Part shown: positions 1 through 6,113 of the stretch, in pieces | Layout: each line of letters starts with the position of its first letter | Numbering within the stretch: the stretch's first letter is position 1 | Assembly (NCBI GenBank): GCA_021730825.1 | Contig: JAKFYO010000149.1 | Coordinates: forward strand, 1-6,639 | Length of the DNA: 6,639 nucleotides | Source: Hyphomicrobiales bacterium | GTDB lineage: Bacteria; Pseudomonadota; Alphaproteobacteria; Rhizobiales; Xanthobacteraceae | Direction: 5' to 3' | Notes under the pieces: model-generated | Seen by the model: only the letters and a program-made list of their open reading frames with translations | Told to the model about the DNA's origin: nothing | The model's database searches: none | Made by a program: the position numbers and the translations under genes

Positions 1-537
1 GTCTTCATGCTGGATTACGACTCCGAGCTGCTTTTCGTCGGCGACGCCGGCACCACCGAAGCCTCTCGGCCGAGCCGCCGCATCGGCTTCGAGTGGACGA
101 ACAAATATCAATACAACGCTTGGCTCGGCTTCGATCTGAACCTGTCGCATACGCGCGCGCGCTTCACCGACATCGACCCGGCGGGAGATCATGTGCCGGG
201 CGCGGCGACGACCGTTGCCAGCGCCGGCATCACCTTCGGCGAGCAACTCGGCTGGTTCGGCGCGTTGAAGGTGCGCTATTTCGGCCCCCGTCCGCTGATC
301 GAAGACGATAGCGTGCGTTCCGGCTCGACCACGCTCGTCAATGCCCGCATCGGCTATCGCTTCGACAACGGCATGAAGCTGTGGCTCGACGCACTGAACC
401 TGTTCAACGCGAAGTCGAACCAGATCGCATATTTTTACGAGTCGCGGCTTACCGGCGAACCCGGCCCCGTCGCCGACCGGCACATTCATCCGGTCGAGCC
501 GCTCGCCGTTCGCGTGACGCTCGCGAAGGAATTTTAG
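1..537 (+). CDS. TonB-dependent outer-membrane receptor, C-terminal fragment
   Basis: The reading frame is open from the first base of the window, so only the last roughly 178 residues of a larger protein are present; the Met at base 7 is probably internal. The segment is a run of amphipathic beta strands with alternating aromatic residues, such as WLGFDLNLSHTRARF and WFGALKVRYFGPRP. It carries the typical late-barrel stretch VNARIGYRFDNGMKLWLDALNLFN and ends in a terminal Phe (VRVTLAKEF), the BAM recognition signal of outer-membrane barrels. TonB-dependent receptors import siderophores, cobalamin, sugars or other bulky substrates using ExbBD-TonB energy. The plug domain and TonB box lie outside the window, so the substrate cannot be told. 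The TAG stop overlaps the stop of the convergent membrane-protein gene. The family call is confident; specificity is unknown. Confidence 0.85.
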   Translation, partial: VFMLDYDSELLFVGDAGTTEASRPSRRIGFEWTNKYQYNAWLGFDLNLSHTRARFTDIDPAGDHVPGAATTVASAGITFGEQLGWFGALKVRYFGPRPLIEDDSVRSGSTTLVNARIGYRFDNGMKLWLDALNLFNAKSNQIAYFYESRLTGEPGPVADRHIHPVEPLAVRVTLAKEF

Positions 538-1370
538 AGCGGAAACAACGAGCGGCCCATCATCGCCTGCACGAGCACCGCGAGCGTGACAGCGGTCCAT
601 AAGACAGTGGTGACAATGACGATGCCGCGCGTTCTCGTTGGCGCGTAACGCGTTGCCAGCCACCCTGCCAGCGGAATGCCCTGCATCGCATGCAGCCCGA
701 GGAAATGCGCGGCGCGCAAATCGCCGCCCGTGCGCGACCAGCCGAAGAAGAACGAACCGCCCGCGTCGGTCGCAATGCCGCCAACCCAATGATTGTTTTG
801 TGAACTCATGTATTGGCCCGTGATGCTGCCAAGCACGCAGCCGAATATCAGCCCCATCGCAATCGCGAAGCGCAAATCGGTATTTGCAATCTTGTCCTTC
901 GCACGCAGCATCAGCCAGCCGAACCAGCCGCTCATCACGGTCGCGGTCAGAATGCCAACGCCCATCAGCGCGTAGTAAACGATGTCGCGCGTGGTCGTGC
1001 GGTTGAAGTGCGAGGCTTCGGCGAGCGACGCGCGATACGTGATATAAAGAATTTCCAGCAGCAGAATGATGCTGACCGTCCAGACCATGAAGCGAACGGA
1101 TTTTCGCTCACGGTCGGCCTTGTCGAGAAACGGCATGAACAGCGCGAGCGTGAACAGGAAAATCGCGGCCGAGGACATGAACTTCAGCGGCTTGATCCAG
1201 ACGTTGATGCCGTTGAACGTGCGCGTTTCTATCAGGAACGCGAAGAACGCCGGCAGCATCATCGCCGTTATCATAGCGCCGAAGATGATCAGCGCCGGCT
1301 GCTGCCGATAAAGGTTGAAGGCTCCTCCGGAAGCAAAACCGGAATTGGGCGTCATCGTTCGCGCATTCAT
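534..1370 (-). CDS. uncharacterised polytopic membrane protein (6-7 TM), second gene of ABA4-like operon
   Basis: I do not recognise a named family. The 278-residue product has hydrophobic helices at about residues 26-46, 64-81, 93-112, 130-152, 166-184, 220-238 (weaker) and 248-268, so it is an inner-membrane protein. Polar or aromatic residues in or near the helices look functional: E48, K60/K63, H121 in EASHFN, H194, W211, D217, R219, H222 and H227. The last five fall in a WSRTGGDLR...HFLGLHAMQ stretch that resembles a cofactor- or substrate-binding core, which is inference only. Start: the frame stays open further upstream, but the ATG at 1370 overlaps the upstream stop as ATGA and has an AAAGGAG Shine-Dalgarno seven bases before it, which indicates translational coupling to the ABA4-like gene. 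Its TAA overlaps the stop of the convergent receptor gene. It probably acts with the ABA4-like protein and is controlled by the divergent TetR regulator. Confidence 0.8.
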   Translation of the reverse strand: MNARTMTPNSGFASGGAFNLYRQQPALIIFGAMITAMMLPAFFAFLIETRTFNGINVWIKPLKFMSSAAIFLFTLALFMPFLDKADRERKSVRFMVWTVSIILLLEILYITYRASLAEASHFNRTTTRDIVYYALMGVGILTATVMSGWFGWLMLRAKDKIANTDLRFAIAMGLIFGCVLGSITGQYMSSQNNHWVGGIATDAGGSFFFGWSRTGGDLRAAHFLGLHAMQGIPLAGWLATRYAPTRTRGIVIVTTVLWTAVTLAVLVQAMMGRSLFPL

Positions 1371-1798
1371 GACTTTACTCCTTTGCCGAAGATGATCTTG
1401 ATGATCGCGAACAGGAGCAAGCCCGCCGGCCCGAACAGGAACGTCAGCGGCAGCACCGGGATCATGAGCCAGCGCGATACGCCTGACAGCGAAGCGTCGC
1501 GCGCGATCCATGCGCCGACGAAAAGATCGAACGCGAGGTAATGCACCCAGCCTCCGAGCAGCGCCCAGTCATTCGAGAAAAGCTGCCGGACGGCCGGCAA
1601 GCTATCGAACCCCCCGCCACTCTGGCCAAAACCGAGGAAAATGGCGATGCAGTAGCCCACGGAAAGCGCGAGCGGCCAGTAGATGCCCGCAAGCTTGTCG
1701 CGAAGCCATGCTTTGTTGGCGATGATTGCGGCGATCAGAACGAGCCAGCCCGCCATCGCGAACCAGTTTGCCGGGCCGAATAAAGCTTGTGCCGTCAT
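1367..1798 (-). CDS. ABA4-like (DUF4281) family integral membrane protein
   Basis: The 143-residue protein has four hydrophobic segments (about 11-27, 38-57, 79-99 and 108-135). It carries the hallmark of the ABA4-like family: LFSNDWALLGGWVHYLAFDLF at about 73-93, then a charged WIARDA turn and the LPLTFLFGPAGLLLF stretch at 116-130. In plants ABA4 is needed to form the xanthophyll neoxanthin; bacterial members have no established role, so a carotenoid function here would be a guess. Start: ATG at 1798 is preceded by GGAGG five bases upstream and gives a normal family N-terminus (MTAQALFGPANWF). The ATG at 1810 lies across that ribosome-binding site, and a still longer frame would run through the operator region into the TetR start codon; both are rejected. 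It is the first gene of a two-gene operon, overlapping the next gene by four bases. Confidence 0.88.
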   Translation of the reverse strand: MTAQALFGPANWFAMAGWLVLIAAIIANKAWLRDKLAGIYWPLALSVGYCIAIFLGFGQSGGGFDSLPAVRQLFSNDWALLGGWVHYLAFDLFVGAWIARDASLSGVSRWLMIPVLPLTFLFGPAGLLLFAIIKIIFGKGVKS

Positions 1799-1808
1799 TT
1801 TCGCCTCC

Positions 1809-1827
1809 ATCTTGACGTTGACAAGTT
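1809..1827. promoter_or_regulatory. imperfect inverted repeat, candidate second TetR operator
   Basis: ATCTTGAC (1809-1816), three bases, then GACAAGTT (1820-1827). The right arm matches the reverse complement of the left at six of eight positions. The left arm is identical to one arm of the perfect palindrome at 1853-1870. The repeat overlaps the TTGACA box of the regulator's promoter and the predicted transcription start of the ABA4-like operon. The two repeat centres are about 43 bases apart, close to four helical turns, so both would present the same face of DNA. Function is inferred. Confidence 0.45.
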
Positions 1828-1846
1828 GGAAACTACAGCTCATCTT
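1818..1846 (+). promoter_or_regulatory. candidate sigma70 promoter for the TetR gene
   Basis: A perfect TTGACA -35 box (1818-1823) and a 17-base spacer precede a weak -10 (CATCTT, 1841-1846, three of six consensus matches). The predicted start, near 1853, coincides with the first base of the perfect palindrome, which fits autorepression. The -35 box is strong and the -10 assignment is uncertain. Confidence 0.45.
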
Positions 1847-1857
1847 TTTACTGTCAA
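1830..1857 (-). promoter_or_regulatory. candidate sigma70 promoter for the ABA4-like operon
   Basis: On the minus strand a perfect TTGACA box (1857 down to 1852) is followed, after 16 bases, by TAGTTT (1835 down to 1830; three of six consensus matches). The predicted start near 1823 leaves a leader of about 25 bases before the ATG at 1798. The -35 box sits inside the left arm of the perfect palindrome, so a bound repressor would block polymerase. The -10 is weak. Confidence 0.45.
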
Positions 1858-1870
1858 GATAAATCTTGAC
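1853..1870. promoter_or_regulatory. perfect 18-bp palindrome, candidate TetR operator
   Basis: GTCAAGAT (1853-1860), AA, ATCTTGAC (1863-1870) is a perfect 8+8 inverted repeat with a two-base spacer. It lies between the divergent TetR and ABA4-like genes. Size and symmetry fit the dimer sites known for TetR-family repressors. It covers the -35 box of the ABA4-like operon and the predicted start of the regulator's own transcript. That the neighbouring regulator binds it is inference, though the position is what would be expected. Confidence 0.75.
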
Positions 1871-1886
1871 GGTGTAAAAGCGTTCC

Positions 1887-2552
1887 ATGGAACCGAAGAA
1901 GAAAAGGCCCGCCCGGCGCGCGGTGCGGCCGCCGAAGGCCTATCATCACGGCGATCTCGCAACCGCCCTCGTCGAAGCAGCGGAAGCCGTGCTCACTGAG
2001 CGCGGGGTCGAAGGCTTCACGCTTCGCGAATGCGCGCGGCGGGCCGGCGTTTCGCACGCCGCACCCGCGCATCATTTCAAGGATGCTAAGGGCCTGCTCA
2101 CGGAGGTTGCGAGAGTCGGTTTCGACCGGCTGACCGAGGCGCAGCGCGCGGCCCGCGCCGCCGAGCCCGAGTTGAAAGACCTGCTGATTGCCGCCGCGGT
2201 CGGCTATATCCGCTTCGCCCTCACCCATCCGGCACAATTCCAGCTCATGTTCCAGCGTGGATTGATCGACCACGATAACGGCCGTTTCATCCAGGCCGCA
2301 CGAGCGGCATTTGCGATTTATGTCGAGACCTACTCCGCCGTCACCCGCGAAACGGTACGTCTGGAGTCGGAAGCGGATAAAACCTCTAACCCGCGCGTTC
2401 TTGGCCAGTGGGCGCTGATCCACGGACTGGCTACGCTCGCCGTGCAGGGGCAGCTTGGCCCGAACCGCAGTGTCAGCGAAATCGCAAAACTGACGGCCTA
2501 TGCGCGCAGCGTATTGATGAACGCGCAGAAACTCGACATGACGCGCAGATAA
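1887..2552 (+). CDS. TetR/AcrR-family transcriptional regulator with WHG-type C-terminal domain
   Basis: The product is a 221-residue repressor of usual family length. After a basic tail (residues 1-17) comes KAYHHGDL, the standard lead-in to the TetR DNA-binding domain, and a helix-turn-helix at about 43-64 (FTLRECARRAGVSHAAPAHHF) followed by KGLLTEVA. The C-terminal ligand/dimer domain contains HPAQFQLMF at 114-122 and WALIHG at 175-180, the Trp-His-Gly signature of the WHG (TetR_C_33) class. The ATG at 1887 is the only ATG before an in-frame TAA at 1875; its ribosome-binding site is weak. The gene is divergent from the ABA4-like operon across 88 bases containing a palindrome, so it most likely represses itself and that operon until a small ligand binds. 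The ligand is unknown. Confidence 0.93.
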   Translation: MEPKKKRPARRAVRPPKAYHHGDLATALVEAAEAVLTERGVEGFTLRECARRAGVSHAAPAHHFKDAKGLLTEVARVGFDRLTEAQRAARAAEPELKDLLIAAAVGYIRFALTHPAQFQLMFQRGLIDHDNGRFIQAARAAFAIYVETYSAVTRETVRLESEADKTSNPRVLGQWALIHGLATLAVQGQLGPNRSVSEIAKLTAYARSVLMNAQKLDMTRR

Positions 2553-2580
2553 CGCGCTGCACTTTCAATTTTAGGGGCAG

Positions 2581-2781
2581 TTAGAGCGAGAACAGGCTCA
2601 GCGCGCGCATGCGGGCCCAGACGCCCCGCTGCTGCTTACGGGCAAGATATTCGCCGATCAGGGCGCGATGAAGTTCTTCAGCGGTCTCGTGGAGACAGGC
2701 GAGCGCTTCCCCCGCGCCATGCGCGATTACCTCGAGCCGGGCGGCCTCAGCGATAATGTTTCGGGACTCAACGCTTGCCAT
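2581..2781 (-). CDS. small hypothetical protein (66 aa)
   Basis: I do not recognise this ORF. It would encode a 66-residue, mainly helical, Ala/Leu/Glu-rich protein with no membrane span and a basic C-terminal part (LARKQQRGVWARMRAL). Third codon positions are mostly G or C, as expected for a real gene in this genome. It starts 24 bases after the stop of the upstream diguanylate cyclase gene, on the same strand and in the same reading frame, and no clear Shine-Dalgarno is visible. It could be a small co-transcribed gene or a chance open frame. Nothing in the 28 bases between its end and the convergent TetR gene looks like a terminator. Confidence 0.45.
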   Translation of the reverse strand: MASVESRNIIAEAARLEVIAHGAGEALACLHETAEELHRALIGEYLARKQQRGVWARMRALSLFSL

Positions 2782-2805
2782 GTCCGAAGCGTATGCCCGT
2801 CTCGG

Positions 2806-4041
2806 TTAATGAGTAGTAACCGGATCGGGCGCAGCGGCAGCTGCGGATAGATCCGGCACGATGCTGGTTGCGGCCACCTGAAGGTTCTGCTCGCTGCGGA
2901 TCATCACGCGGTTCCGGCCGTTATTCTTGGCCTCATAAAGCGCTTCGTCCGCGCGGCTGATAAGCGCGTCCACTTCGCTCTGGTAGTTCGTGGTGAAGGT
3001 TACGCCGATGCTGACGGTCGCGCCGATCTCGATGCCGTCCACGACCTTTGCGGCCTCAAGGAAGGCAAGCCGCACGCGTTCGGCGACGATCACGGCGCCC
3101 TTCTCGTCGGTATTGCCGAGAAATGCCGCGAACTCCTCGCCGCCAAGCCGTCCGAAGACGTCGGTCTGACGCAAAGTTTTCTTCGCTGTCATGGCAAGCA
3201 GTTTGATCACCTTGTCGCCGACCGGATGCCCGAAGCGGTCATTGATCGTCTTGAACTTGTCGATATCGAACATGAAAATCGCCATCGGCTTGGTAGGCCG
3301 GACATCGCGGGACAGAATCTGCTTCGCAAACTCCGTAATCGCGCGGCGATTGTGAACGCCCGTGAGCGGATCGATGAGGGCCGCTTCCTTATGGACGCGC
3401 TCGGTGCGTTCTTTCGCCATCTCCAGCAGAATGAAGGCAGCCGCGATCGAATAGAGCAAGGATTCGATTGCGAGCGTCGCGATCCAGCCGTTGGTAAGCG
3501 TCGCCGCGATGCGGTCGCCGGGAAGCACCATCGTCAGCGGCACCTGACTCGGAAACACCACGCCATGCAACGTAATCACGATCACCGCGGGCCAGCGTGA
3601 ATTCAGCTTTTCGCTTCTGCCGTTCCAGAGTTCGAAGGCGGTGAAGAGCGTGTAGTTCGAGATGATGAGCGAACTGACGACGATGCGCCCTATCGAGGAA
3701 TCCGCGAACCCCGGAATTTGGCATGCGAATATCCAGATGATCGCACCTGCGAACATCGCAAACGGCCTGGCGTTCTTGCCGTCGAAAACGCGCGCGCCGT
3801 TCCACGACATGCCGCAGGCGACAAACAGAAGTGCGCTCGCAAAATCGATAATCAAGGTATTGGAAATGAACTGCTGCAAACTCAGCATGCCGGCGGAAAG
3901 TCCGCCCAGCAGATAGGCCACGCCCCACCAGCCAAGCGCCTGTATGCTCCGGTCCTGAATCCAGGCGAAGATCAGCAAGAGCCCTAGCACCGCCGTCACG
4001 AAAATCGAGACGACGAGCAGTGTGGGTACGTCGAGAACCAT
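2806..4041 (-). CDS. membrane-bound diguanylate cyclase (7TM-GGDEF)
   Basis: The 411-residue protein should make cyclic di-GMP from two GTP at the cytoplasmic face of the inner membrane. Residues 1-208 form about seven hydrophobic helices (near 7-26, 36-53, 63-80, 93-110, 119-138, 151-171, 184-208), a sensor region with no domain I can name. A short linker (MAKERTERVHK, 208-218) leads to the GGDEF domain: DPLTGVHNRRA at 224-234, metal-binding FDID at 258-261, NDRFGH at 267-272 and the catalytic GGEEF at 300-304. RxxD (R291-D294) lies five residues before GGEEF and is an intact product-inhibition site. No EAL domain is present. The tail is Ala/Pro-rich. ATG 4041 was chosen because no start precedes it and it matches the paralogue's N-terminus; the ribosome-binding site is weak. 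The neighbouring upstream gene is a paralogue. Confidence 0.95.
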   Translation of the reverse strand: MVLDVPTLLVVSIFVTAVLGLLLIFAWIQDRSIQALGWWGVAYLLGGLSAGMLSLQQFISNTLIIDFASALLFVACGMSWNGARVFDGKNARPFAMFAGAIIWIFACQIPGFADSSIGRIVVSSLIISNYTLFTAFELWNGRSEKLNSRWPAVIVITLHGVVFPSQVPLTMVLPGDRIAATLTNGWIATLAIESLLYSIAAAFILLEMAKERTERVHKEAALIDPLTGVHNRRAITEFAKQILSRDVRPTKPMAIFMFDIDKFKTINDRFGHPVGDKVIKLLAMTAKKTLRQTDVFGRLGGEEFAAFLGNTDEKGAVIVAERVRLAFLEAAKVVDGIEIGATVSIGVTFTTNYQSEVDALISRADEALYEAKNNGRNRVMIRSEQNLQVAATSIVPDLSAAAAAPDPVTTH

Positions 4042-4116
4042 TGGTCCGCCGCGGCTGTGAAATAACGAATTCGAGCTGAGCCTAGCGGGGCCGCTTTACA
4101 GAACCGTCCTCGAACT

Positions 4117-4156
4117 GATTAAAAATTGAGAAACCCCGGAAGTGAAAAACGGGGTT
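4117..4156 (-). terminator. candidate terminator of the upstream cyclase gene
   Basis: On the minus strand AACCCCG (4156-4150), an 11-base loop, then CGGGGTT (4138-4132) form a perfect seven-pair stem, followed five bases later by a run of five T. The stem includes two bases of the TAA stop. The displaced U-tract makes it a moderate rather than a strong Rho-independent terminator. If it works, the two cyclase genes are separate transcripts. Confidence 0.5.
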
Positions 4157-5480
4157 AGTTCCCGCTCGCGCGAAGCTGTTGGGGCTCGGCCCAGGTAATA
4201 TCGTCCTCGTTCGCGGCCGGAAGTTGCGGCGCAAGGCCGGGGCTGACCACCCGGAACGCAGCGATCGCGGCAACCGCCGCTTGGGCCTCTTCCACCGGCG
4301 GCACCACGACCGGCGGCAATTTTCCGGCAACTTCCACGCGGTTTCGGCCACGCTCTTTGGCGAGATAAAGCGCATTGTCAGCGCGCGAGAGCAGTTCGGC
4401 CACATCCTCGTTGCTGTCGGTTCCAAGCACGGCCACGCCGACGCTCACGGTTGCGTCCACATGCTTGCCGTCGATTTCCGCGGTCGCGATCATCAGCGCG
4501 CGGCGGATCCGGTCTGCTGTGCCGACCGCCGTGCCTTCGCCTGCACCGAAGAGAAGTGCACCGAATTCTTCACCGCCAAGACGGCCCATGATGTCGGTCG
4601 AGCGGAATTCTGCCGCGGCTTTCGCCGTGAAAATGCGCAGCACCTCGTCGCCGACTGCGTGACCGAAGCGGTCGTTGACCGACTTGAAATGATCGAGATC
4701 GAACAGCAGCGCCGTCACCGGCTCCGGATTGCGCGAACGCTGACGCATTCTGCGCATCGCGACGTCGAGGAACGCGCGGCGGTTCGGGATGTTGGTCAGC
4801 GGATCGAGCATTGCGTTGGTCTTATGCACGAGTTCGCTGCGCTCTTTCGCCATCGCTAGGATCATGAAGGAAGCGATGATGAGGAAGAGCAGCGACTCCA
4901 GCCCGATGATGCTGAACCACGCCACCGAATAGAACGTGCCGCCAACCGCGACGGGGAACGCAAACACGAGCCAGATACGCAGCGCGTAGACCGCGCCATG
5001 CACGAAGAAGGTCACGCTCAAGGGCCAGCGCGACATCAGCGGTTCTTGCACGCGGCCGCGCCAGACTTCGCAGCCGGTTCCGATCGTGTAAACCGAAATG
5101 ATCGCGGAACTGAACATAATCCGCGCATTGATCGACTCGCTGAGCAGCGGAAGCTGCGAAGCGAGCATCCAAAGGATCGGTCCGGCGAGCACGCCACTGA
5201 CCGGCACCGACCTCTCGTCGAAAAGCCGCGCCCCGCCCCATGCAAGGCCGCAAGAGAGCAGGAGCAGCGCGTTTGCAATGTCGATGGAGAGAACGTCCGG
5301 AATATATCCGCGCGCACCGAGTAAACCGGCGCCGGCGCACATCACGAAGTGGCTCGCGCTCCACCAGCCCAGCGAACGGATTTGCCGGTTCTGATACCAG
5401 GTAAAAAGCAGAAGAAATCCGAGCACCGTAGTGACGGAAATCGAGACGATGAAAAGTGTTCGAACGTCGAGATCGAGCAC
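4155..5480 (-). CDS. membrane-bound diguanylate cyclase (7TM-GGDEF), paralogue of the downstream gene
   Basis: The 441-residue paralogue of the next gene has the same plan: about seven hydrophobic helices (near 9-28, 37-54, 65-84, 94-111, 120-138, 152-173, 184-212), the linker MAKERSELVHK (210-220) and a GGDEF domain. Key residues are DPLTNIPNRRAF at 226-237, FDLD at 260-263, NDRFGH at 269-274 and GGEEF at 302-306. RxxD (R293-D296) is correctly spaced as an inhibitory site. It should be an active, product-inhibited c-di-GMP synthase. Residues after about 385 form a Pro/Val/Ala-rich tail longer than in the paralogue. GTG 5480 is chosen as start because it aligns with the paralogue's N-terminus (LDLDVRTLF) and has GAAGG seven bases upstream. 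The alternative ATG at 5597 lies inside the rpsI terminator and would add 39 non-conserved residues. The sensory signal is unknown. Confidence 0.93.
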   Translation of the reverse strand: MLDLDVRTLFIVSISVTTVLGFLLLFTWYQNRQIRSLGWWSASHFVMCAGAGLLGARGYIPDVLSIDIANALLLLSCGLAWGGARLFDERSVPVSGVLAGPILWMLASQLPLLSESINARIMFSSAIISVYTIGTGCEVWRGRVQEPLMSRWPLSVTFFVHGAVYALRIWLVFAFPVAVGGTFYSVAWFSIIGLESLLFLIIASFMILAMAKERSELVHKTNAMLDPLTNIPNRRAFLDVAMRRMRQRSRNPEPVTALLFDLDHFKSVNDRFGHAVGDEVLRIFTAKAAAEFRSTDIMGRLGGEEFGALLFGAGEGTAVGTADRIRRALMIATAEIDGKHVDATVSVGVAVLGTDSNEDVAELLSRADNALYLAKERGRNRVEVAGKLPPVVVPPVEEAQAAVAAIAAFRVVSPGLAPQLPAANEDDITWAEPQQLRASGN

Positions 5481-5555
5481 GGGCCAGCCTTCGCGAGACT
5501 TCGTTGCCTGTGATCTAAGCCGAAAGCCCCTACGGAACCGGGTTTCAACTCGATA

Positions 5556-5571
5556 AAATTTGATCGAATTT
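5556..5571. promoter_or_regulatory. AT-rich near-perfect palindrome upstream of the cyclase gene
   Basis: AAATTTGATCGAATTT is symmetric at seven of eight base pairs. It lies about 75-90 bases upstream of the cyclase GTG start, between that gene and the rpsI terminator. The position and symmetry would suit an operator or upstream activator site, but AT-rich palindromes also arise by chance. I could not find a convincing -35/-10 pair beside it. Confidence 0.3.
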
Positions 5572-5580
5572 CCAGGGCAT

Positions 5581-5613
5581 AAACAAAAAGGGCGCACCTC
5601 GCGGCGCGCCCTT
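5581..5613 (-). terminator. Rho-independent terminator of rplM-rpsI
   Basis: On the minus strand, 23 bases after the rpsI stop codon, AAGGGCGC (5613-5606) pairs perfectly with GCGCCCTT (5595-5588) across a 10-base loop, and the stem is followed by TTTGTTT. This is a strong intrinsic terminator. It ends the ribosomal protein operon and separates it from the cyclase gene. Confidence 0.9.
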
Positions 5614-5636
5614 CGTAGTGAATGAAACGATAACGC

Positions 5637-6113
5637 TTAGCGCTTCGAGAACTGGAAGCTGCGGCGGGCTTTCTTCTTGCCGTACTTCTTACGCTCGACC
5701 ACGCGGCTGTCGCGCGTGAGGAAGCCGCCCTTCTTCAGAACGCCGCGAAGTTCGGGTTCGAAGAAAGTGAGTGCCTTGGAAACGCCGTGACGCAGCGCGC
5801 CGGCCTGACCGGAAAGTCCGCCACCCGACACCGTGCAAACGACGTCATACTGACCGCCGCGGTTCGACGCGACAAACGGCTGCTGGATGATCATGCGAAG
5901 CACCGGACGCGCGAAGTACACTTCGACGGTGCGCTCGTTGACGAGGATTTTGCCCGAGCCGCGCTTGATCCAGACGCGCGCGACCGCGTCCTTGCGCTTG
6001 CCGGTCGCGTAAGCGCGGCCCTGCTTATCGAGCTTCTGCACGTGGACCGGAGCTTCCGGCTGCACGCCCTTGAGCTGTGAGAGGCCTTCGAGAGACTGAA
6101 CGGATTCGGCCAT
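5637..6113 (-). CDS. rpsI: 30S ribosomal protein S9 (uS9)
   Basis: The 158-residue protein is a small-subunit head component whose C-terminal tail reaches the P-site tRNA anticodon stem. The core is plainly S9: [17 protein letters not shown] at 32-48, VEVYFARP at 63-70, the signature [19 protein letters not shown] at 97-115, and a basic C-terminus ending in RRSFQFSKR. About 28 N-terminal residues precede the core, an extension common in alphaproteobacterial S9 and absent from the 130-residue E. coli protein. The ATG at 6113 overlaps the rplM stop by one base (TGATG) and has GGGAG seven bases upstream. A GTG one codon earlier is possible but poorly spaced. It is the second gene of the rplM-rpsI operon. 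Confidence 0.98.
   Translation of the reverse strand: MAESVQSLEGLSQLKGVQPEAPVHVQKLDKQGRAYATGKRKDAVARVWIKRGSGKILVNERTVEVYFARPVLRMIIQQPFVASNRGGQYDVVCTVSGGGLSGQAGALRHGVSKALTFFEPELRGVLKKGGFLTRDSRVVERKKYGKKKARRSFQFSKR

Noticed and set aside
813..1541. Long plus-strand open frame of 242 codons
   Set aside because: It lies opposite two membrane protein genes with clear family features, overlap coupling and ribosome-binding sites. Its product is Arg/His-rich and low in hydrophobic residues, typical of an antisense shadow in GC-rich DNA.
1799..1888. N-terminal extension of the ABA4-like protein
   Set aside because: The extra 30 residues would be encoded by the promoter/operator region and run into the TetR start codon. 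The ATG at 1798 has its own Shine-Dalgarno and fits the family N-terminus.
1854..2423. Minus-strand open frame of 189 codons
   Set aside because: It is antisense to the unmistakable TetR gene and its product resembles no family.
3389..3928. Minus-strand open frame of 179 codons inside the first cyclase
   Set aside because: It is in another frame of a gene with a full GGDEF domain; the product is Arg-rich with no motifs.
4066..4095. Short palindromes CGAATTCG (4066-4073) and AGCGG-GG-CCGCT (4084-4095) between the cyclase genes
   Set aside because: They are too short to stand out in a GC-rich genome, have no T-run to make a terminator and no promoter boxes to make an operator.
4179..4859. Plus-strand open frame of 226 codons
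   Set aside because: It is antisense to the GGDEF domain of the second cyclase; the composition is that of a shadow frame.
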